Source of the DNA: Chrysaora quinquecirrha
Lineage: Eukaryota; Cnidaria; Scyphozoa; Semaeostomeae; Pelagiidae
Assembly (NCBI GenBank): GCA_014526335.1
Contig: JACTAT010000010.1
Location: forward strand, 2,461,943-2,525,942
Direction: 5' to 3'
DNA: 64,000 bases
Shown piece after piece: positions 14,701 to 26,539 of the stretch (position 1 is its first letter; every line of letters begins with the position of its first letter). The position numbers and the translations under genes are program-made. The notes beneath the pieces were generated by a model. It saw only the letters and a list, made by a program, of their open reading frames with translations, was not told the DNA's origin and searched no databases.

Positions 14701-16386
14701 TTCAAACCCTGTACTGCATTTTTTCATACTTTGTTTTGAACCATTTTCATGTTGTTTCCAGTTAACATTAACATCTCCTGTATATTTGCCCATATACCAA
14801 AACATCCAGTTACAAGACTTGTCTAAATTGCATCAATCTCAGACATTTTGTCAAAAAATAAACATACAATGATCATAAAAAAGTAGAAATTAATTTACCA
14901 TTTCCGATATTCTCATCATCAGCTGAGAACTCATCATCCTCATCTTCAATTTTTCTTTCCTCTTTCTTTACATCTCTATACATTGCCCAAGGCATTTCAT
15001 CATCATCATCATCTGCTGTTCTTCCAGCCAAAACATTATGATCTATGACTGGATTTTCATTAGCATCTAATTTTGTCTTGTCCTTCGTCTTTATAGGTGG
15101 AGAAAAACTTCCCGGATCATCAGGGTTCAGCTGGTCTGAGTCATTTGCAACAGCTCTCCTGCGGATGGGAACCTCACCTGAACTCTCATCACTATTAGAC
15201 AGTGGTCTATTAAATCCCCCAGCTTCATCCCCAGGGATGCTCCTTTCTTCCCCATCAGGGACAAAGCTTCTTCTGCTTGGCTTTTCACTTGGAGGCTCTC
15301 CAGTTTTGTCCGCTCCTCCCGTTTGACCAATATGGTCATCCCTTTTCTCAGGTTTGACTTCACCAGATGGTACCTAGAAGACAAAAAGAGAGTAAATATA
15401 CGTGGAGTTCAATACAGAGTACACACATATTGAATGAAAATAGCCTCAATTGTTTGAAATGAAATAGGGGTGGGATTCTCCATACATAGCAATTTATGCA
15501 GTCTGGCACAACTAAATTGATGAAAAAATCATTTACCAGGTTATCCTCTTGCACAGCCTGACTCTGATTCTCAAATGTAGTTTTTATCTCAATAGAATGT
15601 TTGACTTCCATTTCAACACTTGCTTGAAAGACATCCTCAACCACAGACTCTTTCTCTACATCTGCAAGTTTCTGTCACCATCTATTACATTTTCCTCAAT
15701 TTTGGAAGATTTGTTAACAATATCATTCTCAACATCAAGGGTTTCTGGGCTTAAAGAATCTGTCTGTTCCCCAGATATTTTCTTGGGTATTTCATGGCTC
15801 ATTTCAGGGCTTGGAGAATCCTTATTACTTTCTGTAAAACTCTCAATGGGTGTTTCTGGGCTTGGAGAATCTTTTCCTGTTTTTAAAGTCACTTCACTTT
15901 TTTAATTAGTTTTTCATTGTTGACACTTTCATCATCAATTTTTATATGATCCCTGACTTCAGCTATCATGTCAGCACCAGCACCACTCTGATCTATTTTA
16001 TTTTCTTCTTCCTTGAGCATAGTCACATCATCCTTTGTTATTTCCAACAGATCTTGCTCTTCCACACTTTCATCCAGTTTACTCTCAGTGATTCCAGCAC
16101 CCAACAACCCAGCAGTAGACCCATCCTTTCCTCCTTCTACTTCACTCCCGATATTTTTCAGCTCGAAATCTTGAGCTGCAGATTTTGATTTCTTTTCCCC
16201 TTTCTTTTTCTTTCCTTTTCCTCTTGTCCTTTTCAACCTTTCAACTTCAAGTTGCTGTTTGATGGAATCTTCTTCCATTCCATCTCCACTTTTTTCTTTA
16301 TCAACAGATTCGTAAGACGAAACGTTATCTACTTCATCATCCTCAGATTTTAATGCCTTCTTCTTTCCCTTCTTTTTCGGTGGCAT
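2825..16386 (-). CDS. Unnamed 17-exon multipass membrane protein with acidic N-terminus and coiled coil
   Basis: Exons in transcription order: 16386-15537, 15373-14899, 14229-13911, 13282-13122, 11895-11785, 11360-11219, 11031-10889, 10413-10244, 10015-9884, 9437-9164, 8696-8394, 8073-7934, 7498-7280, 5881-5627, 4768-4396, 4090-3935, 3025-2825. All junctions are GT-AG, and phases match once four one-base losses are allowed (exon 1 twice, exons 3 and 4). That gives about 1475 residues. The N-terminus (MPPKKKGKKK) is Lys-, Glu- and Ser-rich to about residue 440. Exons 3-5 (about 443-640) form a charged coiled coil. Exons 6-10 are beta-rich and may be C2-like. Exon 11 is Ser-rich. Exons 13-15 hold four hydrophobic segments (about 1112-1290), so the C-terminal part is membrane-embedded. 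The tail is Ser/Arg-rich. I cannot name the family; OFCC1-like proteins are a weak guess. The start is the first ATG of an open exon with no upstream splice acceptor apparent. Confidence 0.8.
3225..3905. repeat. 10-bp minisatellite, unit GTAACAAACR
   Basis: About 680 bp of near-continuous GTAACAAACA/GTAACAAACG units with scattered substitutions. It lies in the last intron of the minus-strand membrane-protein gene and begins about 30 bp inside the intron from the exon 16 donor. On the sense strand the unit reads TGTTTGTTAC, so it adds a long T-rich tract. It makes spurious Leu/Val/Cys/Tyr-rich open frames on the minus strand, which are not genes. Confidence 0.9.
5238..5480. repeat. MITE family A copy
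   Basis: It opens with AGGCCCTGGCCAAACGATCA and closes with the inverted counterpart (GTTTGATCGTTTAGCTAGGG). The interior repeats the CAATGTTTGACCGTTTGGCC and AAACATTG motifs. It is palindromic and non-coding, in an intron of the membrane-protein gene. Confidence 0.75.
5916..6300. repeat. MITE family A copy plus an adjoining partial copy
   Basis: A full copy runs from about 5916 to 6188: left end CTTGCCAAACTGTCAAACAT, right end AATGTTTGATCCTTTGGCCA. A partial copy follows at about 6203-6300, opening with the left-end motif again. Both carry the family-wide GACAAGCAATGTTTGA phrases. Confidence 0.65.
7565..7870. repeat. Degenerate short tandem repeat (AGCATAGCACAGTA-like)
   Basis: The region is built from loosely repeated AGCATAGCAC, AGTAACGG and GGTATAGTATAG words. 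It sits in the intron between exons 12 and 13 of the minus-strand membrane-protein gene. The open frames it produces are repetitive Tyr/Cys/Leu strings and not coding. Confidence 0.5.
8185..8350 (+). repeat. SINE-like, possibly tRNA-derived repeat, copy 1
   Basis: It contains GGTGTCAGAAGCTCAGCGAG followed by GGGGTTCAAGTCCC, close to an RNA polymerase III B box. It then runs through GGTAGCGTCACAGCCAGG, AGTTAACCTAC, GTGGCGCTTTA and a TTTCACCTTCACTTTC tail. A second copy at 40833-41000 matches it along the whole length, which marks a dispersed family. No transfer RNA cloverleaf is complete, so this is not a functional tRNA gene. Confidence 0.6.
8739..9052. repeat. CAT/ATC trinucleotide microsatellite
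   Basis: A long imperfect run of CAT units with GAT, CAC and CCT interruptions. It lies in the intron just upstream of exon 11 of the minus-strand membrane-protein gene. His-rich and Met-rich frames on the two strands are artefacts of the repeat. Confidence 0.95.
10566..10837. repeat. MITE family B, full-length copy
   Basis: The left end reads GGATAAACTAGGAGACATGT and the right end ACATGTCTCCTAGTTTAGCC followed by AGGCCTT, which are inverted repeats of each other. A second nested inversion lies inside: TGTTGCGGAGACAAGAAATG against GTCTCCCAGAAACATTTGCG. The roughly 270-bp palindromic non-coding layout is that of a MITE. It lies in an intron of the membrane-protein gene. Confidence 0.75.
12530..13095. 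repeat. MITE family A copies (partial, then extended)
   Basis: A half copy runs from about 12530 to 12607, ending GTTTAATCGTTTGGCCAGGG. A longer copy follows from about 12640, starting ACCCTGGCAAAATGATCAAA, with the repeated CAATGTTTTGTGACATGGCC and GCCAAACGGTCAAACATTT blocks. Parts are duplicated, which makes it longer than the usual 260-280 bp. A related fragment lies at about 12087-12170. Confidence 0.65.
14300..14575. repeat. MITE family B copy
   Basis: The left end is AAGGCCTGGCTAAACGAGGA. The right end is ACAAGTCTCCTAGTGTAGCC. The interior has the TTTCTGGGAGACAACAGAAA core. It lies in the intron between exons 2 and 3 of the membrane-protein gene. Confidence 0.7.
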
Positions 16387-17251
16387 TTTTATCGAAATCT
16401 TTCTTCAATCAACTAATCTGACAATGACGGCCTAGGCTAGGCCCTCTCCTCTTTTCGGATCAAGTCGCGTAAAATAAAACTTTATCGCTATCTTTCCTTA
16501 CCAACTGCACCGGAAATTTCTTTAATATTTAAAGAATTAAATATTTCCAATGAAATTTTGGTTATCGATCACCGTACATCGTGAAAATCAGTCATTTCTT
16601 GGATCGAGCAAAATTATCAGCCGCCATGAACCTTTGTTCTGATTTGCGAAGTGACTTTTGCAGACGTGATCGCGAAATCCGCGAAAAATGCAAAACAATC
16701 GCATTGAATCTCAATAAGACAATCTCGCGAAAATAACAGGCATTTTTCGCTAGAGCGGTTGCCATGGAGATCATTACCCACTCAAATCAATATTGAAAAG
16801 AAAATCAACATAGGTGTCAAGTCGTTCATTGAAACGTTGTTTTTTGTCAATTTCAATTCCCTTGATTGGCCTTGATTGCGTGAAAATGCTTTCAGAATTT
16901 CAAAGAAAGCAACACCGCCATCGATGCATTCATGTTCGCAAGTTTGTAGAGTTGTGAGGCATTGCGGCGAAGCCTCAGAATGGCAAAACCACCCCAACTC
17001 AAACTTTCGCCCTTTGCCCCACGCTCACCCCTTTTTATAGGGGTCTTTAGTTCCTAAGCCACATACTGGGGATCAAAAAAGCACTATTTCTTTTATTAAG
17101 ATTCAAGTTTCATATGGATTTTCCGAGCAAGCATTGTATTGTAGAAACTTGTAGGTGAGAGGCTGCTGCACGTGCGCATAATCGACCTCCTCACTACAGT
17201 TCATGTTATCTTTCACGAGCTGCGGGCCTTAGGATTCTTCCCCCTTTCAAG
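16387..17251. promoter_or_regulatory. Divergent intergenic region between the membrane-protein gene and KDM1B
   Basis: These 865 bp separate two oppositely transcribed start codons (16386 minus and 17252 plus). I see no clear TATA box placed for either gene. It includes a stretch with several CGCGAAA words (about 16640-16760). A shared or bidirectional promoter is inference from spacing only. Confidence 0.45.
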
Positions 17252-20200
17252 ATGGAGGTCGACACAGGTCAGGGTCACACTCCGAGGAGAAGCTATCGAA
17301 CGCCTAAAAGAAAAGAAGCAAGCAATGAAGGTACACCGCCAGCAAAGAAAACTCACAGAAAATGCGAGAAATCTGGCTGCCCTACTGAAAGGCCGACGTG
17401 CTTTGCGAATGCTGCCAGTGGGTAAGATAAAAAAGTAGGCTCACTCAGCCAACAAGCCCCCTTCTGTTCTCCTTCCTGTCATGGTCTCGTGCCTTAGCTT
17501 ATTAAAACATTTTTAACGTAATGCAGTAATAATGATGATGATAATAATAATAATAAGAATAATAATGATAATGATATTATGAAGGTCCAATTCTGCAGCG
17601 TGAGTGGTGCACACAAGATATTTTTCCTCAAAGAGGGGGTCATAGGGAGGTTGAAAAACCCGTCAAACCACAAAAATTTTAGCCAAAAACCGAACAGGTG
17701 TACATGTTTTTCTTAAAACCGTAAAACCGCACCGAAATCGCAAATTGAAAAACCGTAAAACTGTACTTTTTGAGGGGAAAAACCACAAAACCGCTCTCAA
17801 AATGTCGAAAAACCGCAAACCGTCATGCCCAATGACCCCCTTCTCAAATCATTCTGTGCACCAATGCATCATTGTTCTATTGTTTCCATGCAAAAAATTC
17901 TTTGTTAAAATCATATTCTCGCCCCTGTACCAACATTTTCTTTGCTATGATGCTCCTGAGATCTTGTTGAAATGGTGCACACTCTGCTGGATGATGGTAA
18001 CCCTCACAGGTCAACTTGCTACACTCCCAACTTGCCCCAGGCAATTGTGCATCCAAAGTAGCCTTTATGCCATAGGTATCAAGTTTTTCTGACATTCATT
18101 CATTAAGAGCAAGTTATAAAATTTTATCTTCTAGATGTGCAAAAGATGGCTATACATCCAGATGGTATCACATGTCAAATGCAGAGCATTTTTGCAATGA
18201 ATGTTTTGAATTTTATTACAGAAGGTACAATCTAGATTCTTTGACCTCTGAATAGATGTTTTCTCATTTCTGAATAGGGCCTGCATGGGATTTAATAGGC
18301 ATAGGCACATGTAATGTGAAAGTTTGCAGTGCATAGGAATATAATTTGTATTGAAGTATTGCTGAAACAAAGGAAACTATAAACTTATTGTCATTAAAAC
18401 AATAGTCTTCCTTAAATATTTTCCATGATTCTAGTCCGATATGCATCCAAGATTGTTAAATTTTGAAAGGATTTCAAACTGCCATACTCTCCCAACTGGC
18501 TCTCTTCTATGTCATGAAGCACCCTCATTCCCCCTCCCCAGCTTCAGTGCTCTTGTTTAATTCTATCAAAATAACATTTTTAGTAATAAAGATGGCAATG
18601 AGACATTTTCAGATTGGAAATTAAAAAGTGCAGTGAACTGCCAGAGAGAGCTGTCATTTAAACTATTCTTTGCGGAAGAAGTTCTTGGTTATTGGGTAAA
18701 CTGTGTGAAATGCAAAAAATGGAGAAAAGCAAAGGATGATGTGGTCAGAGGTGGAGTCATCAGTTCAACGTGGGAATGTTCAAAGGTAATTCTAGCTCTA
18801 TTCTTAAAATGTTCACAAAATTTTCTTTCGTGTCTAGTCTTTAGCAGGGGCAGTGCAATCGGGTGTTGTTGGGAGACACATCCACCACATTTTTTCTTGA
18901 GTTTCAAATTTCTTGTTGGTCTGAATTCAAGAAAAACATGAAGAAGATAAACACAAATGTTAGCAAAAAACAAATTGAAAAAAAGGCATATCGTAATTCT
19001 AGCGATAAAAGGGACCTATTCCAACATTCTGTTGGGCATGATCCTAAGAATTTTTATGAATTTTGCTCATTTCGCTTGCTTGTCCATCCCATTATCTGGT
19101 GGCTGGTGCCACCCCTGTTTGAGAGTAAAAACAAAATGGTAATGTCTTGGGATTTAACTAATGATGACAAAGTTGAAGTAGCTAATTTTCTTCCATTATG
19201 GTTAAAATTAAGATTTTATATTTTTAGAGAAAAGGAGTTGCATGCAGTGACCCAGAAGATGAAGTGAGTTAATTTGGCAAATTAATTATCATGACAAGAA
19301 TGATTATAATGATAGGGATGATTACAAGGTCAAATATGAGGATAATGATGAAGGATGAGGGATGATCATGATTGCAATCATTATAATGATCTCAATGACA
19401 ATGAGAATCACAGTCATTATGATTACAATCATTGTGATCAAGATCATGATCATACTCATTGAGATCATGTCCATTGTGATCACGATCATGATCATTAATA
19501 TTATCATTGTGATCTTGATCGTAATCATGAGTATTGAGATTATTAATATCATTGCAATCATGATCACGATGACCAGCATTATGATTGCTATCATTGTGAT
19601 CATGATCATGCTCAGAATTTTAACATAAATTATAATGACAATGATGATTAAAGTTTGATAGCAGTAGAAATGACCATCAATTGATTGACCAATGACAATG
19701 ATGATTGCAGTTAAAATCACGATTAATATCAGGGATAGCTAACTCAGTCATAACGATGATAAAGATTGCAGGGAAATGACTATAGCTACCATGAAGGTTA
19801 CAATAAGGATGAAATGATGATGATGATGATGATGATAAAATTGAATAGTCGTTGAGTAGTACAAAATTTCAATATTGCAAGAAACAGCGGAAACATTTTT
19901 GGACATACTTAAAGACCTTTTTTTGTCTGACACTCTATTGATCTTCCCGCTGTATGCGGCAAGCTGATTGGTGTTCAAAACGCAATGCCAGTTCAGCTTC
20001 ACTTGCTGGTTGGTGCATTTCGATCGGCATCTGGGTATACATTCTGCCTTTATCAAGTGTTTCAGTTCGTTTCTGACGTTCATACTCTGAGGAGGGTCAG
20101 ACGACAAATCTTTTTAAGTATGTCCAAAAACTGTTTCTTGCGATAAATTTAAAGCTTGCACAAAATGTTTTGCTGAGTTGAAAAAAGAAAGAAACAGCCA

Positions 20201-23200
20201 TAAAAGCAATATGATAACCATTCCGATGAGCTTGGCATTGTAGCTAACAATTTTTTTCGTGATAGTTTCTTCTTTCAATTTGTAGTGTGTATCTGAAGCT
20301 AAATCTCCATCATGGTTGAAGACATTGACATATACTCCACTACTGAAGTTTGATTCACCTTTTCCGACATTCAAAGAATATTATTGTGATGGCATCGGTA
20401 TTAGTCCGTCGTCTTTCACGAATCAAACGGCAAATGGTAAGTTCTTGTTGTCTTCTGATAGAGTCTGATAGACCTTTTCAAAGAGGCCTGGGTTGGGTGC
20501 GACGTTTTTCTGGAAAATGGTAGACAGTTCCTGTAAGGGAATCCTCTCCGCGCGCAACAACTTGGATTGCAGTCGTTTCAGGAGTAGACTTACCCTAAGT
20601 CTAAATCTTTCTTCTTCCGAACACCAATACATAACCAAAACGTGCACTCGTTGCGGAGGAGACAATGAGAAAAGTGAACGGAGATTTAGACTTATACTCT
20701 TGTGCAGGTCATGAATAATTAATGAGTTTGCTTACAGCTTGTTGTTTCTGCAAATGCTCAGGGGGTATGATAACAATTGTTAAGTAGTGAATGAAAGGAA
20801 TCGATATTTCTCAGGCAAATTTTACAAAAGGTTTTATCTAAAGGCCCTTTTATTAACTAATTATGTTTATGTTATCTACGTAAACAAGAAAACCCCCTTG
20901 CAATTTTCATGCTACAATTATTCCTCTAATTTGCCTTGTTTTATTTCAATGCTATTGAATTGTCTATGTTCAACATCAAAGAGAATGCCGGCGGACAGAA
21001 ATCTGTCCGCCGGTTCAGGAAAAAACAAAGGAAAAAGCTCATTAATTATTCATGACCTGCACAAGAGTATAAGTCTAAATCTCCGTTCACTTTTCTAACA
21101 GCCTCCTCCGCAGCACCATCATATTTCTGGCATGACTTTGTGGTCTGATAAAGAAAGATTTAGACTTAGGGTAAGTCTATTTCAGGAGATGTTTTACGTG
21201 AAATTTTTCTCCCAATTCACGTTTAATTCCAATAAAAGTGAAAGAAAGGCTTCAAATTCCACATATCTGCTAAGGAGACATTTAATGAAGTATTTTCCTG
21301 TTTGTGAGTTGCTTGTATCTTGTTTCCTGAATTGCTGCAGACATTTTCAACTTTTGTTGTTGTAGATTCCTTTACCCTCTTTTTCTTCTATTTTTCTAGA
21401 GTTTTGAGTAAAATTTTCTGAACTGCCTCTCCCTAAAACGACCGTAATTTCAGTCATTGCATAAGGAGAGGATTCCGTCACTGGAAATGTCGACCATTTT
21501 CCAGACAAAATGTTGTGTCCGACCCAGGCCTCTTTGAAAAGGTTAATTGTTGGTTGCAGATCCAGTATTTCCCAGAAAGGTGTGATAAGCCTTGAGGTTG
21601 TTACATATTGTTAGCGGTAACGAGAATATGCTATCTTCATCGTAGCTAAACGACGCCATTGTTGATTAGGCACATTGGATTTACTGTGTCTTCAAAGTTT
21701 TGCCAAACTTTGTGAAGGGTAGGCAACGTTTCGGGGAGCTCCGTCCCTCCCCCATCATCCGGCAAGAGAAAAGTAGTTCTTCTCCTATATTCATAGAATG
21801 TGATTCTACGCAATATATGGAAGAAGAACCACATTTCTCATCGCATGTTGATGGAAGATGGAAGCCTACCGGAAATTTGCCTTTATAGATATACAATTAT
21901 CATGTCTAATACTGCGAGCATTCAAGTTGTTGGATGTCAACTTCAAAAAGTTGAAGCTCTTTCTTTTTCTTAGGTCATTCGAATACGATTAAAGATTTCA
22001 TCCAGCCATTTTACAGTCCCAGTGATGCACAGAAGGCTGGTTGCTATCACCCTGACTTAATGTTGCCAGATGAAAGAGAGGCTTTTCCAGATTTTGTACC
22101 GTAAGTAAGCTTCATTTGATTCGTATTTAGCTGTACCTCTCTTGATTTATTTCGAAACATTTTGTCAAACACTTCAAAACATTTAGAAACATTAAGAAGC
22201 ATTTCAAATTTCACCATAATTTAGATCATTATACGTATGTTATTGATTATTCTCAAATTCATAATATGAATAAGCCTTGGTTTAACAGGACAATAAACTT
22301 GCTGCCCTACATATTTTTCGATTTTCTGGAAGAGCATGCCTTCACCCCTCCCCCGCCCAAACTGAGTGCTTGTTTTTAACTGTTTAATCTTTGATAAATT
22401 CTACTTTCAAATAACCCTAGGTGAAATATTAGCTATTTACTTTGTTGTCTTTTTAGCTGCTTCGTGCTTTCTAATCTATTTTACGTCAGCCCTACTAAAT
22501 CAACATCCCAAAAACGTATTGTTTTTTATAACGAAGTGCCCAGGTGTCTCATTTCTTGAAAACTAAAGACTTCATTGTGAATGAATTATAAGACAGCGTG
22601 ACTGAGGTCTCAAACAAATTTCTTTTTTAACATTTCTTATTTTTTAGACAACCGTGGATATTTCTAGGGCTACGGAACTTGGCCTTGTCTCTTTGGAACA
22701 CAAATTTTACGGTACTCTCTTGATTTTCGTTCTGTGTGTTTTTGATGCACCTAGAAGGGCTTTGGAGCATTTGTTTAAAGATATTAATGTCTGGGCCTGG
22801 TAAAACGATCAATCATTGTTGATCAAACATCTGAAAACAAAATGTTTGGATGTTTGGCCACACTGTACAACGTTGCTTGTCAAGTATTTTTTATGTCAGA
22901 TGTTTTTTGAAATTTTTCAAAAAATTGCTTAAAAGCTTCTGCTTGACAAAGAATGTTTTGTGACATGGCCAAACGTTCAAACATTGCTTGATGGGCAAAT
23001 TTAAGATCTATGACCAGCAATGTTTGATCGTTTGGTCTAGGTTCTAAGACCTTTTCATCTGACATTTTCAGTGTACAAACGTCCGAAGCAGAGTGAGACG
23101 ACTGGCCTCGACAATGTAAATACCCAGAAGTGGATCAAAATGCAACATGAATTTTTGCAACAGTTTATCAATCTATACAATAATCTCTATCTTTGTACAG

Positions 23201-26200
23201 GAGTTTCTTTCGTTGGAAAAGTGTATGGCTCACTTGGTGATTAGAGGAATAACGAGAATTACTATGTGTGAAATTCTCAAAAATGTCTTGGATTTCCTAA
23301 CGTTACAAGGAAGAATAAACTTCGGTGTTATGTCAAAGATTGGTGATAAAAATTTCTTGCAAGGAGATTATTTTAAGGTAATTGAATAGCTGCTTACTAG
23401 TGATTCTTTTACATTTCTTGGATATATCATACCCTACTTTACTAAATACTTGACGTCACTTGATTTTTCGTTTACTTTTCATTACTTTACTTTACTTTGC
23501 TTTGCTTCACATTACTTATCTTTACTTTACTTTTTTTACTTTACTTCACTTAAATTTTGTTTTCTTTACTTTACTTTACTTTACTTTACTGCACTGCACT
23601 TTGCCTTACTTAACTATATACTTTCCTTTACTTACTTTACTCTACTTAACTAAGTTTTACTTTATTTTACTATAGTTGACTTTATTTTAGTTTACTTCTC
23701 TTTAGTTAATCATCCTTTGCTTTAAATGTGGTTGACTTTACTTTTCTTTACTTTGCTTATTATTTTTTACTTTATTCTTCTTTATTTAACTTAACTTTTA
23801 ACGACTATGCGACACCAAATTCTACCTTAATTACTTTAAATACAAGCAATCTTCTATTGCTTTAGGGTTCTGTAATTGTTATTGGTGCTGGCATAGCAGG
23901 CTTATCTTCGGCTAAACAACTAGAGAGAGCTGGTTGCAAGGTATTTTTAGATATTATATCCTTGTAAAGTGCCGGAGTTAACTTCTTTTTATGAGATACA
24001 TCTGCATAAGGAACCCAGACTAGACTCTCGAATGGCCAAAAATTCAGGCAATTCTACCACTGGAAAATTTTATGAAATGCAGATAAATTTGAAAGCAACA
24101 AGCCTTCGAATACGATTGGTATGTGGATTAACGACTTCTTCAGATAAAATTACCAGTTCACCAAACATGAATACACATTTTATTTCGATGAGCAACTGGA
24201 CTTTTGGTCCATCCCTCAAAGTTGCTTAAAATATCTGGTATTTCAGCCTTCACAGAATGACTGATACCCCATAAAACTCTAATTTTGGCTCTTTTCTTGC
24301 TTTGCTTGATCATGTTTGCAATGATGTACTGTATAAAGAAAGCTATCTCAACTAAAAATTTAACAAAATCTTAGCCCTAGTTGCTTATTGACCAGTTGCT
24401 TATTAAAAACAGTATATTCAAGAAACTCGTGAAGGAATTTTCAGTACTCAAAATCAAAGTTTTTAGGAAACTTGTAGTACTGGACCCATTCTTTAGTTTC
24501 TTATCAAAATACGTGCCATCAGGGACTTTTTATTGTCCGCAACGTTCAGGTCCAAAAGAAATATCGAGTTGGCAACAAAAACATACTTTTTTCTCAAAAA
24601 TTCTCTTTTCAAGGTTAAAATTTTGGAGGCAAGAGATGACATTGGCGGCAGAGTTAAAGACGATAATTCGCTTGGAATTTGCGTCAGCAAAGGACCTCAG
24701 ATTATAACTGGATTCATCAATAATCCTATATCAATCATGTGTGACCAGGTAAATAATTTTACCCCCGTTAACATTTCGATGTTGTTTGTAGATTCAAAAG
24801 GAATGTGTATTATTTACAGCTCCTTCAAGGAGTGGGGCTGGAAATATTATATATTTCCATGACCATATATTTCTTTAATATAGGTTTTAGAAGTGGCATA
24901 CCACAATAGACAGGATTCGAATCTGGACTGCATGACCAGAGAGCCAACGACGTTTTCTATGAGCTGTAGAGCTCAATGAAATCGCCGAGTTACTCTACAA
25001 GTCGTACAGCCCAGGCTCTCCTTCCATTCGACTACGTTTTCACTTTCGGCTATGTTGAGCATTCATCTACTTTTACTATGTTAATTTACTTTTACTTTTG
25101 CTGTAAATTAAACTGATTACTTAACATTATCACTGTTACCTGTTTTACCATTACATGTTTCAGACCGATTCCAGGCTTCGAATTCTGCGACCGAAATGCA
25201 ATTTATTGAATTCCGAAGGCAAAATAGCCGACGAAGAATTGGACCAAAAGTCGAGCTGTATTTTAATTTGATGCTTGAATCGCTGGAAGAATTGAAAAAT
25301 GAAGGCAGTGACACAGAGCAATATGTATCACTAAAAGGTGATTATTAAACTCTACTCAGCCCACGTCGTTTTGAAGAATTGATGTAAAATCAAACGCTTC
25401 ATTGTTAGTCTTTAGGAGGTACCCGCTTCTTATTTTGAGACTGGTTGTACACTAACTTATCACCCGCTTCTAGTATATTTGTAAGTGTGTTTCTGAGGCA
25501 AATGCTTCATGGTTTAGAAAAGACTGATTGGCACCCCCTCGAATGAGCACCCTCCCCCCTTAAACCGCAAACATTCATTATAGATCTCCCCGGCCGGAGT
25601 AGCTACAGAGCTCATCAACATCATTATTTTCATGTCCATTTGGAGACTTGGTAAAGAAAACAGCCCAGGGGGGGCACTTACACAAAGAGGGGTCAGGAAG
25701 GCTTGGACCCAGATTTAAAATTCAACGTAAACCAAAAATTATGCTTCTTAGAATAAGTCTACGAGGTATCCCGAATTTTGCCTCAGAAATTTCTGCAAAG
25801 GCATCATTTTTTGTCCCAAAAAGAACTCCTACAAGCCAAAATGTATCCATTTTTCTGCCCCACTTTTTTGCCTCTTGCATTAGAAGACCTCCCCAAAGTC
25901 TGCCTCTGAATTTTGTCCCAAGTCCAAGATTTTGCCTCCAAGCTTGAGGCCAGGTACGAGCCCTGTGCAAAACAGGGTTAACATATTCTAAGTATCTGTA
26001 CTATGGTGTGAATCGACACTAGATATTTCATATCATTTGTCAACTGGCTAAAGCAGATCAATCAAGAATGTGTTATTGATAATCATAATCTTTTTTAGAT
26101 TCATTTGAAACCCGAAAAAAGGACTTAGAAACACAGATCTACAGAGAATTAACTGAGGTAAATGAATTAATTATTCCTAGAAATACTTTGTTTTCTTTCT

Positions 26201-26502
26201 CTCAAATTAAATCTCGTTCTCTTCCATAACTCAGAGTAGAACTTTCTAGAGAGGTCTAGGTCGGTGCCGGTGCGATGTTTTTCTGAAAGGTGCCAGACAT
26301 GTTGAGCAAGGGAATCTTTTTATTGCATTTTGAGCTTGCTTGCTGTTTTGCTTGTTTGTGTGCTTCTTTGCTTGCTTGTTTATTTGTTTTTTTGCTTGTT
26401 TTTTGCTTGTCTGTTTGCATGCTTGCCTACCTGTCTGCTTGCTTGCTTGCTTACTTGCTTCCTTGCTTGTTTGCTTGCTTACTTGCTTACTTGCTTGCTT
26501 GC

Positions 26503-26539
<37 letters not shown>

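Noticed and set aside
15127..15384. 85-residue minus frame over exon 2 of the membrane-protein gene
   Set aside because: It is out of frame with exons 1 and 3; the phase-0 frame from 15373 is open across the whole exon and joins both neighbours.
20114..20374. Minus-strand 86-residue frame with a hydrophobic segment (MVIILLLWLFLSFF)
   Set aside because: It partly overlaps the family D MITE end and has no partner exons; kept only as a curiosity.
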